64,000 nucleotides of DNA, from contig DAVZID010000005.1 in assembly GCA_052273485.1 (NCBI GenBank), forward strand, positions 1 to 64,000. Reading direction: 5' to 3'. Below, in pieces: positions 36,964 through 45,356 of the stretch. Each line of letters starts with the position of its first letter. The first letter of the stretch is position 1. This DNA comes from Anthropogastromicrobium sp052273485 (GTDB taxonomy: Bacteria; Bacillota; Clostridia; Lachnospirales; Lachnospiraceae). A program made the translations under genes and the position numbers. The notes below the pieces were generated by a model. That model did not search any database. It saw only the letters and a list, made by a program, of their open reading frames with translations, and was not told the origin of the DNA.

Positions 36964-38025
36964 TCAGTCTAATGACAGTAAAAGGGTCATCAATGCGATG
37001 CAGATCACCTCGCCCAGAATGGCCGCGGCATACATGAGGTGATTGCAGCGACAGATATCCTCTGGTGAAACTGGTCTTGTATCATCACCAATATATGGCT
37101 TTTTGATTACCTTGTTACCATAAACGGTATCTCCTGCTAAACGGATGCCAAGCGCCCCTGCGCAGGCTGACTCGGTATGACCAGCGTTTGGACTTGCATG
37201 TTTATGAGCGTCTCTTCGCCAGATGCGATATGCACGTTTTGCATCGTATATTGATGTTTCCTTGCCGAAGTGAAACAGTTTTAAACATGCACAGCCTAAA
37301 ATCAAAAGGAGTGCACTGATTCTCGCCGGAATCCAGTTAACTACATCATCGAGTTTGGCTGCTGTGCGACCAAAATAGAGATAACGGCTGCTTTTGTATC
37401 CAACCATGGAATCCATGGTGTTGACTGCCTTATACAGCATTCCGAGCACCGGACCACCGAGTGCGGTATACAGCATTGGCGCAATCACGCCGTCTGATGT
37501 ACTTTCCGCTACGGTCTCAACCGCTGCTCGTGCCACACCTGCCTCATCTAAGACGTTTGTATCTCGTCCCACGATCATGGAAACTGCATAGCGCGCTTTC
37601 GGCAGATCTGCTTCTTGTAAGGCACGATACACCTTTGTACTCTCTTTTTGCAGGCATCGCGCCGCTAAAATTTGGTAAGTCATAATTGCTTCAATTACGA
37701 AACCTACCATTGGATGAATTGCATAAGCTCCAAAAAAGATGCCGCCTGAGATAAGAGCTGTTGCCACCAGCACGCAGATTACTAAAAGGATTCCTTTTTT
37801 GCGCTCATTTCGTATTCTTGTGGTATTTTGTTGTATGTCTATGCTATTTTTGGCATCGGCCTTTTTTTCTTCGCCCTGATGCTTTTCACCCATCAGCTTT
37901 TTATCAAGAAAGCTGATCAAATTTCCCATAAAGCGTACTGGATGCGGCATCCAGTAGGGATCACCGAACAGGCAGTCCAGAAAAAATCCGCTGACAAATG
38001 CCAGCATATGTATCCATATTGTCAT
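36964..38025 (-). CDS. cbiB: adenosylcobinamide-phosphate synthase
   Basis: 353 residues, membrane protein of the CbiB/CobD synthase family. It attaches aminopropanol phosphate to adenosylcobyric acid. The signature DCLFGDPYWMPHPVRFMGNLI lies at residues 18-38, and ASPNAGHTESACAGALGIRLAG contains conserved residues of the active site. Several transmembrane helices are visible, plus a charged insertion (KKADAKNSIDIQQNTTRIRNERK) near residue 60 that is not typical of the family. It belongs to the cobamide cluster. Confidence 0.93.
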   Translation of the reverse strand: MTIWIHMLAFVSGFFLDCLFGDPYWMPHPVRFMGNLISFLDKKLMGEKHQGEEKKADAKNSIDIQQNTTRIRNERKKGILLVICVLVATALISGGIFFGAYAIHPMVGFVIEAIMTYQILAARCLQKESTKVYRALQEADLPKARYAVSMIVGRDTNVLDEAGVARAAVETVAESTSDGVIAPMLYTALGGPVLGMLYKAVNTMDSMVGYKSSRYLYFGRTAAKLDDVVNWIPARISALLLILGCACLKLFHFGKETSIYDAKRAYRIWRRDAHKHASPNAGHTESACAGALGIRLAGDTVYGNKVIKKPYIGDDTRPVSPEDICRCNHLMYAAAILGEVICIALMTLLLSLD

Positions 38026-38103
38026 TTACTTTCTTCCTTACTGAACTTATGATTGCCATAAGTTTCTATTTTCTCTTATGGTTCTAATTTCATTGGTGTT
38101 TCT

Positions 38104-38718
38104 TCAATTTGTTTGTACAAGTGGTGTAATATGCGCTGCCTGTACATTGTCATTCTTATCGAGCGACAGCTCAAGTTTATAGCCCTGACCATTTTTTACC
38201 TGATAATCATAATAATCGCCGCCAGTTAAGCTGCTTAAAATGGCCATAATCGTGCCACCGTGTACAATACAGGCCGCTCTTGTTTGTACTGTTCCTGTCA
38301 TACATTTTATGCACCATTCAAAACCTTCCATGGATCGCGCTATAAACTCTGCACGACTCTCCCCTTTTGGAAATGCAATCGTGCCACCGCTGTCGATCCA
38401 TCGCTGATAGTCGGGATCTCCATTTAAATCCTGATAATTTTTTCCTTCAAATCGGCCAAAATTCATCTCCATCCACTCTGGTATCAAAATTGCAAGGTTG
38501 TCCGGATAAAGAAGCTCTTTTGTCTGAAGGCAGCGAAGAAGAGGACTTGAAAAGACAAGTAAATCATTGCACGGAGCCGGATAAATACCTGCTTCTTTAT
38601 AAGAAAGAATCTGTGCGCCACCTTCGTTTGATAATGGCTCATTTGTCTTCCCTAAATAGGCATGGCGCTTATTGGATGCCGTTGCCCCATGGCGAATCAA
38701 GTAGAGTGTGATCGTCAT
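38104..38718 (-). CDS. histidine phosphatase family protein, probably alpha-ribazole phosphatase (CobC)
   Basis: About 204 residues. The phosphoglycerate-mutase-like motif LIRHGATASNKRH carries the catalytic His, and IVHGGTIMAIL the second His. In cobamide clusters this family removes the 5' phosphate from alpha-ribazole phosphate or from adenosylcobalamin phosphate. The start ATG at 38718 overlaps the stop of the preceding CobU-like gene (ATGA), supporting co-translation and a cobamide role. Confidence 0.82.
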   Translation of the reverse strand: MTITLYLIRHGATASNKRHAYLGKTNEPLSNEGGAQILSYKEAGIYPAPCNDLLVFSSPLLRCLQTKELLYPDNLAILIPEWMEMNFGRFEGKNYQDLNGDPDYQRWIDSGGTIAFPKGESRAEFIARSMEGFEWCIKCMTGTVQTRAACIVHGGTIMAILSSLTGGDYYDYQVKNGQGYKLELSLDKNDNVQAAHITPLVQTN

Positions 38719-39179
38719 TTCAGTCGTTGTCCCAGTCCGCATAAGATACGTTCCACCCTTTCTGCCTGTTTTGCAAGCTCTACTGTCAGTCGTCCTGTCT
38801 GCTCACGCCAAATGCGATCCATTTTTTCTAATGGCACGATGCCATTTCCCAGCTCGTCGCAAATTAGAATTGTGTTTGGATGCCTTTGCACCCAGGAAAG
38901 GATTGTTGCCTGCACGGCGACTTCTTCCATTCCTTGATGTAATAGGTCTTTCACCCACAAATGAAGGTGATTGATAATTCGAATACCGTTGGCATCCGCA
39001 ATATTGTTCACATCTGCATTCTCGTTTTTTATTTTATTATCAATACTTTGTAATGCTTTCTGATAATCTGGCTGTGCGCAGTCAATTACCATGCCAATCG
39101 AAACAGCTTCCTCTGCCTTTTTGTTTTTCACATATTCGAGCTTTCCCTGTGCAAAGCCACCTATATATAGTTCCATCAA
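38715..39179 (-). CDS. second, shorter CobU-like protein (cobinamide kinase/guanylyltransferase family)
   Basis: 154 residues. The N-terminus MELYIGGFAQGKLEYVKN is a variant P-loop (GGxxQGK), and LICDELGNGIVPLEKMDRIWREQTGRL matches the CobU C-terminal motif. The normal first P-loop and the guanylated His segment differ from the full-length CobU encoded at 40021-40653. It may be a specialised kinase or guanylyltransferase half, or act with the other copy. Its overlap with the CobC-like gene places it in the same operon. Confidence 0.75.
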   Translation of the reverse strand: MMELYIGGFAQGKLEYVKNKKAEEAVSIGMVIDCAQPDYQKALQSIDNKIKNENADVNNIADANGIRIINHLHLWVKDLLHQGMEEVAVQATILSWVQRHPNTILICDELGNGIVPLEKMDRIWREQTGRLTVELAKQAERVERILCGLGQRLK

Positions 39180-39257
39180 ATTATATCCTTTCCTATATTA
39201 CTTTCTGTCTCCTCTGTTTTTTCCCGATCACTCATCTAAGAAGGCGAAATACCGTTT

Positions 39258-40028
39258 TTATAAACAGGCGATTGCCGCCATCACTATCAGCGCACCTTCG
39301 CACAATGTAACAAAATATCCAGCGAGGTCTCCTGTGATGCCGCCAAATTCTTTTTTACTTTTATAATAGTAATAGCCAAACACGGCTGTTGCACACACAA
39401 TCTGCATAAGACCGGCCTTCGGAGACATCCAGATTTGCCAGCATACGCAGATGACTAACTCCACATAAAGGCTTGTCTTTACAATGCGCTCATGTGCGGA
39501 ATCGGCAAACAAATACAGGGTACCTTCTTTTTTTGCACATGGGAAAGACACAACCGCAATGGCACTAAAGATGCGGGACAAAAAGTAAGCGCCACAGAAG
39601 GATGCCATCACATTTGCTTTTGAGATTTCCGAATAGGCTCCTGCCGCGATCAATATATACAGCACTGTCATAATCACAGCAAATGCGCCAATATGAGAAT
39701 CTTTTAGAATTTCCAGTTTTTTCTCACGGCTTCCGTAGGAATGAAGGGCATCCATCGTGTCCATATAGCCATCCATATGAATGCCACCTGTTATCAAAAG
39801 GATGATCGCCAGACCAATGAAGGAAAAGCACATTTTGCCAATGCCAAAGTGACGGCAAAACAGCCACCACCCCCATGAAAGCAAACCAATTACAATGCCA
39901 ACAAATGGAAAAAAACACATCGAATATCGCATATCTTCTTCCTTCCACTCGAACTGCGGCATGGGAATTTTTGAATACATGGAAAATGCAATCGCCATTG
40001 ATCTTGCGATTTGTTTTCGTTTATCCAT
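39258..40028 (-). CDS. cobS: adenosylcobinamide-GDP ribazoletransferase (cobalamin synthase)
   Basis: 256 residues with six to seven transmembrane helices. Signature segments are MYSKIPMPQFEWKEEDMRYSMCFFPFVG near residue 17 and GGIHMDGYMDTMDALHSYGSREKKLEIL near residue 80, with Asp residues that bind magnesium. It joins adenosylcobinamide-GDP with alpha-ribazole (phosphate) to finish the cobamide. It overlaps cobU by eight bases. Confidence 0.95.
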   Translation of the reverse strand: MDKRKQIARSMAIAFSMYSKIPMPQFEWKEEDMRYSMCFFPFVGIVIGLLSWGWWLFCRHFGIGKMCFSFIGLAIILLITGGIHMDGYMDTMDALHSYGSREKKLEILKDSHIGAFAVIMTVLYILIAAGAYSEISKANVMASFCGAYFLSRIFSAIAVVSFPCAKKEGTLYLFADSAHERIVKTSLYVELVICVCWQIWMSPKAGLMQIVCATAVFGYYYYKSKKEFGGITGDLAGYFVTLCEGALIVMAAIACL

Positions 40029-40653
40029 CTAGTTTCTCCTTCCTGATTTGCTCTATTGTTCTGACCGTTTTCTCACTGTTTCTTTCACAGGCAATTTCGT
40101 TGTCCATTTTCTTATTATTTTTCATTTTCCAGGTCACCAAAATCCCTGCCGTGACCTCTGTGACCTCATCCGCCCACTTTGCTAACTCAATATTGATGCG
40201 TGCCAATGCACGAATATAAGACATCGTGGATTCGTCATACGAAATACCATCATCAAACACATTGTTTGTGACGATAACAAGCTCCTGCACAGACTTAGAT
40301 AACTGCTTTAACCCAGATACCACGCGATTTACTGCTTCCTGTTCATTTCGCTGCCCAGTTTCATCAAACATTTCATTGGCGGTAAGGTTTGAAACGCACT
40401 CGACGAGTGCCGCAGATGCATCTGCCTCAAATGGTTCAAGGGCATCTCCAATCTGCACCGTCTGTTCAACGGTAAGAAAGCCTTTTCCGGCACGCAGCCT
40501 TCGATGGCGCTCTACACGCTTTTTGCCCTCATCTCCATAGACCTGCATTGTGGCAATGTAATAACGGTTGTCAATCTGTTCAAAATCCGATAAGAGCGAT
40601 TCCGCATAGGCTGATTTTCCGCTGCCGCTTCCGCCTGTAACTAGATAAATCAT
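40021..40653 (-). CDS. cobU: adenosylcobinamide kinase / adenosylcobinamide-phosphate guanylyltransferase
   Basis: 210 residues. P-loop YLVTGGSGSGKSAYAESLL at the N-terminus, YYIATMQVYGDEGKKRVERHRRLR with the guanylylated His, and ELVIVTNNVFDDGISYDESTMSYI near residue 125. It phosphorylates and then guanylylates adenosylcobinamide before CobS acts. It overlaps cobS and follows cobT by 27 bases. Confidence 0.95.
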   Translation of the reverse strand: MIYLVTGGSGSGKSAYAESLLSDFEQIDNRYYIATMQVYGDEGKKRVERHRRLRAGKGFLTVEQTVQIGDALEPFEADASAALVECVSNLTANEMFDETGQRNEQEAVNRVVSGLKQLSKSVQELVIVTNNVFDDGISYDESTMSYIRALARINIELAKWADEVTEVTAGILVTWKMKNNKKMDNEIACERNSEKTVRTIEQIRKEKLDG

Positions 40654-40680
40654 TTTTCTTTTACCCTTTCTGATTTCATG

Positions 40681-41748
40681 TCAGCTTAATCGCTCATACG
40701 GCTCCATCTCCAGACGAGAAAAATCCGTATGACCATTATAGACAGACATTGCAAGCTCAAGAAGTGGAACTAACATTACGGCACCGGTTCCCTCTCCGAG
40801 TGCCAGATCGCCATAGATAACTGGCTTTAACCCAAGTTCTGCCAAAATTGCCTTTGCAGCAGGTTCCTTTCCCATATGGGAAGCAATCATAAATTGCTCC
40901 GTGCCCGGGATCAGGCGCTTTGCAAGAAGTGCTGCCGCCGCACTGATCAATCCATCTAAAAGAATCGGTACATGATAAATGGCACCACCGATAAACACGC
41001 CTGCCAGACCTGCGATATCCAATCCGCCAACTGTCTGTAGTACCGTAAATGCATCCGCATTATACAGACCATACTGGTCAATTGCCCTTTGGATGACACG
41101 CTGCTTTCGACTAAGGCCTGCACTGTCAAGTCCTGCACCTCTGCCCGTCGTCTCTGTCGCAATCCGATGAAGCAGTGCCGCCGTAATTGCACTGCTCGTT
41201 GTGGTGTTGCCAATTCCCATCTCGCCAGTTGCCAGAATACGATAGCCTTTTTCTTTGCACTGCTTTACAATGCGCACACCTGTCTCAATCGCAGCAAGCG
41301 TCTCTTCTGTCGTCATTGCAGGCTCCTTTATGAAATTTCGTGTTCCACACGCCACCTTCTCATTTTTCACGCCATCAATCGCGTGTTCGTCGTCAATGCC
41401 AATGTCAACTGGAATCACATCGGTGTTACATGCCTTTGCCATACGGCAGACGCTTGACTCGCGTCTTCCCATTGACTGTGCAACTGCAAAGGTCACTTCC
41501 TTGCCAGACTGGCTGACGCCTTCCTCCACAATACCATTATCGGCACACATCACTACCACCGCTCTCGGTGAGATACTTACGTCTGTGCTTCCCTGAATTG
41601 CACCAATCTGTGATGTCATCTGCTCAAAACGTCCTAAGCCATCAAGTGGTTTTGCCACGCCATCCCAGTTTGCCTTTACCGCATCGTACATTGCCGGATC
41701 CGGCGATGTAATCTTATATTTTTCTCTCAAAAACTGAATTGCTTCCAT
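40681..41748 (-). CDS. cobT: nicotinate-nucleotide:dimethylbenzimidazole phosphoribosyltransferase
   Basis: 355 residues. It activates the lower-ligand base to alpha-ribazole phosphate. Motifs are AKPLDGLGRFEQM, VVVMCADNGIVEEGVSQSG, GEMGIGNTTTSSAITAALL, and the catalytic Glu in DLALGEGTGAVMLVPLL. Length is typical. The upstream intergenic space (41749-41903) holds mutually exclusive hairpins that may be a partial copy of the structured element family. Confidence 0.96.
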   Translation of the reverse strand: MEAIQFLREKYKITSPDPAMYDAVKANWDGVAKPLDGLGRFEQMTSQIGAIQGSTDVSISPRAVVVMCADNGIVEEGVSQSGKEVTFAVAQSMGRRESSVCRMAKACNTDVIPVDIGIDDEHAIDGVKNEKVACGTRNFIKEPAMTTEETLAAIETGVRIVKQCKEKGYRILATGEMGIGNTTTSSAITAALLHRIATETTGRGAGLDSAGLSRKQRVIQRAIDQYGLYNADAFTVLQTVGGLDIAGLAGVFIGGAIYHVPILLDGLISAAAALLAKRLIPGTEQFMIASHMGKEPAAKAILAELGLKPVIYGDLALGEGTGAVMLVPLLELAMSVYNGHTDFSRLEMEPYERLS

Positions 41749-41796
41749 ATATAATAAATATCCTTTTTATCCTTTCTTCGCTTCCAGCAGTATCGT

Positions 41797-41860
41797 TCCC
41801 GGAATGTCCATGAATTCTCCACGCCCATGCGGTTCGTAGCTCCTATGGACGTGGTACTCT
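41797..41860. repeat. mutually exclusive hairpins upstream of cobT; probable partial copy of the structured element family
   Basis: CCACGCCCAT (41819-41828) pairs with ATGGACGTGG (41845-41854), while GTCCAT (41806-41811) can instead pair with ATGGAC (41845-41850). The segment begins with TCCCGGAA and contains GCGGTTCG in a loop, both also found in copy A. Confidence 0.45.
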
Positions 41861-41903
41861 GCCTAATTTGATAGACAATTGCGTCTAACATGTAAGACGG
41901 ATC

Positions 41904-43427
41904 TTAAATCTTTGCTTCCTGCAAAATGCTATATACAAAATCCATATCCATATGCTGGCGAAGTGTATCAGCTAGCAGATCATACTGTGACTCCTGAAAC
42001 TTTTTATAATCAAAGCCACTCTGTAATTCCTCCAGTGTCACATGCTTTCGATCGGCAAGCATCTTTACAAGCTTCCATGCCAGATCACCCTCATCAAATA
42101 ATCCATGAACGTAGCTGCCACACACCATACCATTATTACTGCACATCACAACTGGAAGGTCACCGGATGACTGCTCTTGGGACTGACCTACATTCATCCC
42201 TTTCGGAATTGCAGCATTGACGGCCGTTGATTTTCCCATATGAATCTCATAGCCCTCATATGGACTGCCATTTAAACAAGACCAAATTCCACTTAAGTGG
42301 TCAATTGTTCCCGTCACTTGTGCTCTTGTCTTCTCTTTTGTGAGAGTTGTCTGAATCGAAAGAAACCCCATTCCTGGCGCGTCTGTTCCCTGTTCAACAC
42401 CAAACGGATCGGCAATTGACTCACCAAGCATCTGAAAACCGCCGCAAATACCAATGATCGGTGTGGTTGCAGACAGTTTCTTAACTGCTGCCTCTAGTCC
42501 ACTCTGGCGCATCCACAACAGATCGCCAACTGTATTTTTACTTCCCGGAAGGAAAATGCAGTCCGGTGTCCCAAGCTCTCTTGCATTATGGACATAGCGC
42601 ACACTCACTCCCGGAAGCTGCTCGAACACATCAAAATCGGTATAATTCGACATACGCGGAAGGCGGATTACTGCCAGATCAATCAGTCCCTTTTGACTGT
42701 GCTCCAACTTTTCGCTTAAGCTGTCCTCCTCCTCGATTGCTACCTTCATGTACGGGATTACACCTGCCACTGGAACATGACCTCGCTCCTCAAGCATCAC
42801 AATTCCCGGATCCAGAATGGTTTTATCGCCACGAAACTTATTGATAATCAAGCCCTTTACCAGTTCTTTTTCATCCGGTTCTAAAAGCATCAGCGTGCCA
42901 AGAAGCTGCGCAAATACGCCGCCTCTGTCGATATCACCTGCTAACAATACCGGCGCACCGACAAGCTTTGCTAATCCCATATTCACAATATCATCTGCCT
43001 TGAGATTGATCTCCGCCGGGCTTCCTGCCCCCTCGATTACGATGATGTCCGCCTGCTCCTCTAGTTTTTGAAAGGCATGAATGATATCGGGAATCAGCTG
43101 CTTTTTGTAGGCAAAATAGCTTCTCGCTGGCATATTGGAGACTGGCTTTCCATTTACAATGACCTGTGAACCCATGTCGCTGACTGGCTTTAATAAAATC
43201 GGATTCATATAGACGGATGGCTCAACACCTGCGGCTTTGGCCTGTACGGCCTGCGCACGCCCCATCTCAAAACCATCCTTTGTGATAAAGGAGTTTAATG
43301 CCATGTTCTGTGATTTGAACGGTGCCACCCGGTAGCCGTCCTGCTTAAAGATACGGCAAAGTCCTGCCGCAAGCAGACTTTTTCCCGCGTTTGACATCGT
43401 ACCCTGAATCATGATTACTTTTGACAT
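41904..43427 (-). CDS. cobQ: cobyric acid synthase
   Basis: About 507 residues. It amidates four side chains of adenosylcobyrinic acid a,c-diamide using glutamine and ATP. The N-terminal synthetase domain starts MSKVIMIQGTMSNAGKSLLAAGLCRIF, and the glutaminase-like domain has IIGICGGFQMLGESI (nucleophile Cys) and GSYVHGLFDEG (His). The start at 43427 is set by GGAGG eight bases upstream; the longer frame from 43508 overlaps the promoter. It is the first gene of the cobamide cluster. The name cbiP is equivalent for anaerobes. Because the corrin-ring genes are absent here, it may work on imported precursors or with genes elsewhere. Confidence 0.95.
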   Translation of the reverse strand: MSKVIMIQGTMSNAGKSLLAAGLCRIFKQDGYRVAPFKSQNMALNSFITKDGFEMGRAQAVQAKAAGVEPSVYMNPILLKPVSDMGSQVIVNGKPVSNMPARSYFAYKKQLIPDIIHAFQKLEEQADIIVIEGAGSPAEINLKADDIVNMGLAKLVGAPVLLAGDIDRGGVFAQLLGTLMLLEPDEKELVKGLIINKFRGDKTILDPGIVMLEERGHVPVAGVIPYMKVAIEEEDSLSEKLEHSQKGLIDLAVIRLPRMSNYTDFDVFEQLPGVSVRYVHNARELGTPDCIFLPGSKNTVGDLLWMRQSGLEAAVKKLSATTPIIGICGGFQMLGESIADPFGVEQGTDAPGMGFLSIQTTLTKEKTRAQVTGTIDHLSGIWSCLNGSPYEGYEIHMGKSTAVNAAIPKGMNVGQSQEQSSGDLPVVMCSNNGMVCGSYVHGLFDEGDLAWKLVKMLADRKHVTLEELQSGFDYKKFQESQYDLLADTLRQHMDMDFVYSILQEAKI

Positions 43428-43463
43428 GCATTTTTCCTCCGTTTTTGCACTTTTACTTCCAGC

Positions 43464-43505
43464 CAGTTCATAGTAAATTTTACGAAAAGCCGGACGTATG
43501 AACTG
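43464..43505 (-). promoter_or_regulatory. leader hairpin of cobQ
   Basis: A perfect 9-bp stem (CAGTTCATA/TATGAACTG) with a 24-base loop occupies most of the 80-base leader. No B12-box motif of the cobalamin riboswitch is visible. Confidence 0.5.
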
Positions 43506-43513
43506 CAAAAAAT

Positions 43514-43542
43514 ATTGTATCGCATCCGCAAGGTAATTACAA
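43514..43542 (-). promoter_or_regulatory. probable promoter of the cobamide operon
   Basis: On the minus strand TTGTAA, 17 bases, then TACAAT. The predicted start near 43507 gives a leader of about 80 bases to cobQ. Confidence 0.6.
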
Positions 43543-43576
43543 GACTTGGTTTCCCATAAATTGTTACTGTTGATGT

Positions 43577-43647
43577 GAACTATAAATTACAATAAGGGCA
43601 GACCTGAAATCAGATCTACCCTTACTGTAAAAAACGAACTATAAATT
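43577..43647. repeat. long hairpin flanked by 12-bp direct repeats
   Basis: GAACTATAAATT occurs at 43577-43588 and again at 43636-43647. Between them, 43587-43630 forms an imperfect hairpin of about 18 bp (TAAGGG-AGA-CTG arms). It may terminate the glutamate synthase transcript, or the repeats may be the footprint of a small insertion. Confidence 0.6.
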
Positions 43648-43838
43648 TGCAACCGTCACGTAAATGGCGACGAGACGCATGCACTTTACGAGGCGACGCC
43701 GTTGTAGCACGCAACTCAAAATACACTTACGGCAATCGTACGTAGTGGCGCGTGCAAAGTAAGCTCGCCGACAAAGTCATGGTCGAGGAGCCCTTTTGGA
43801 AAACTTCCGGGGTACACCTCATCCCCTTCCGGGCAGCC
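43648..43838. repeat. structured intergenic element, copy D
   Basis: The plus-strand homologue of the element at 36691-36886, located between gltD and the cobQ promoter. It keeps the blocks GTAAAT (loop), GAGACG, TTTACGAGGC, CGTTGTAGCA, CAAAATA, ACGTAGTGG, CCGACAAA, GTCGA and the doubled TTCCGGG. Arms such as CGTC/GACG, GCG/CGC and TACG/CGTA differ from copy A but remain complementary. Relative to the genes around it, its orientation is opposite to copy A, as expected for an insertion-type element. Confidence 0.65.
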
Positions 43839-43854
43839 ACTCACGCCACTACCT

Positions 43855-45342
43855 TTACTCGAGATTCGTATACCCCATCAGGCTCTCGTCAACAGCCCTC
43901 GCTGCCTCTCTTCCTTCGCGGATCGCCCATACAACAAGCGACTGTCCGCGGTGCATATCACCTGCGGTAAACACACCCGGCTCAGAGGTCGCATAGGAAT
44001 CTGGTGCGGTCTTCACATTGGTTCTTGGTGTCAGCTCAACCCCAAATGCATCAGACACATAGCTCTGGCAGCCAAGAAATCCCGCTGCGATGAGTACTAA
44101 CTCGGCCTCAAGTGTAAACTCGCTGCCCTCAACCGGAACCATCATCATGCGACCGGTTGCCTCATCCTTCTTGGACTCGAGCTTTACGCAGATCAGTCCG
44201 CAAAGCTTTCCGTCGGCATCCTTTACAAATTCCTTTACGGTTGTCTTATAGATACGCGGATCAGAACCAAATACCGCGATTGCTTCCTCCTGGCCGTAGT
44301 CGGTCTTGCAGACTCTCGGCCACTCTGGCCACGGATTGTTTGCGGCACGAGTCAGCGGCGGCTGCGGCATCATCTCTAGCTGAGTGACGGATGCACAGCC
44401 CTGACGGATTGCGGTTCCGACACAGTCATTTCCGGTATCACCGCCTCCGATGACAACGACATGCTTATCCTTTGCCGAAATATAATTTCCGTCTGCAAAA
44501 TTGGAATCGAGTAAGCTCTTTGTTGTGCGAGACAAATAGTCAACCGCGAAGTAAATGCCCTCTGCATCTCTTCCCTCTGCCTGAATGTCTCTCGGATTGG
44601 AAGCACCACACGCTAAGATTACGCTGTCATACTGAGACTTCAAATCTTCTGCGCTGATATCTTTTCCGACATTGACACCAGTCAGAAAATGAATGCCCTC
44701 TGCCTTCATCAACTCAACTCGTCTCTGTATAAAACGCTTCTCTAACTTCATGTTCGGAATGCCATACATCAGCAGTCCACCCGGACGATCGGAACGCTCA
44801 TACACGGTCACGTCATGGCCTCTTTTGTTTAACCAGTAAGCCGCGGACAGACCAGATGGGCCAGAGCCGACAACAGCAACTCGTTTTCCGGTGCGTGTCT
44901 TTGGCGGATTTGGCTCCATGTAGCCATTTTCATAGGCATACTCGATAATAGAGAGCTCATTTGCCTTTGTTGTGACTGGCTTTCCGTTTAAATTACAGGT
45001 ACAAGCTGCCTCGCACAGTGCCGGACAAACCCTTCCCGTAAACTCCGGGAAGCAGTTTGTCTTTGTCAGGCGGTTAAAGGCCTGTCTCATATTTCCGGTA
45101 TATAAAAGATCATTCCACTCTGGAACCAGATTGTTGAGCGGGCAGCCGCTTGCCATACCCGCAATCATTTTTCCGTACTGGCAAAACGGCACACCACAGT
45201 CCATACATCTGGCTGCCTGTCTGCGTCTTTCCTCCTCAGACAGCTCCTCATGAAATTCATTAAAATTTTGGATTCTTACCTTTGGTGAAGAAGCCGGGGC
45301 ATCTTCTCTAGCATATTCCATAAATCCTGTTGGCTTTCCCAT
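43855..45342 (-). CDS. gltD: glutamate synthase (NADPH) small subunit
   Basis: 495 residues. The N-terminal 4Fe-4S region is RRQAARCMDCGVPFCQYG...GCPLNNLVPEWNDL, followed by FAD- and NADPH-binding Rossmann motifs VAVVGSGPSGLSAAYWLNKRGH (in part) and VVVIGGGDTGNDCVGTA. It passes electrons from NADPH to the large subunit. It lies 14 bases after gltB with a strong GGAGG site and is cotranscribed. Length is typical. Confidence 0.97.
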   Translation of the reverse strand: MGKPTGFMEYAREDAPASSPKVRIQNFNEFHEELSEEERRRQAARCMDCGVPFCQYGKMIAGMASGCPLNNLVPEWNDLLYTGNMRQAFNRLTKTNCFPEFTGRVCPALCEAACTCNLNGKPVTTKANELSIIEYAYENGYMEPNPPKTRTGKRVAVVGSGPSGLSAAYWLNKRGHDVTVYERSDRPGGLLMYGIPNMKLEKRFIQRRVELMKAEGIHFLTGVNVGKDISAEDLKSQYDSVILACGASNPRDIQAEGRDAEGIYFAVDYLSRTTKSLLDSNFADGNYISAKDKHVVVIGGGDTGNDCVGTAIRQGCASVTQLEMMPQPPLTRAANNPWPEWPRVCKTDYGQEEAIAVFGSDPRIYKTTVKEFVKDADGKLCGLICVKLESKKDEATGRMMMVPVEGSEFTLEAELVLIAAGFLGCQSYVSDAFGVELTPRTNVKTAPDSYATSEPGVFTAGDMHRGQSLVVWAIREGREAARAVDESLMGYTNLE

Positions 45343-45356
45343 TGTCTTCTCCTCCT

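Noticed and set aside
43427..43640. Cobalamin riboswitch before cobQ
   Set aside because: The leader from the best promoter is about 80 bases, and no B12-box-like sequence is present. Only a simple hairpin is seen.
43752..43970. ORFs over copy D and the gltD end
   Set aside because: They run through the structured element and antisense to gltD, with no start signals.
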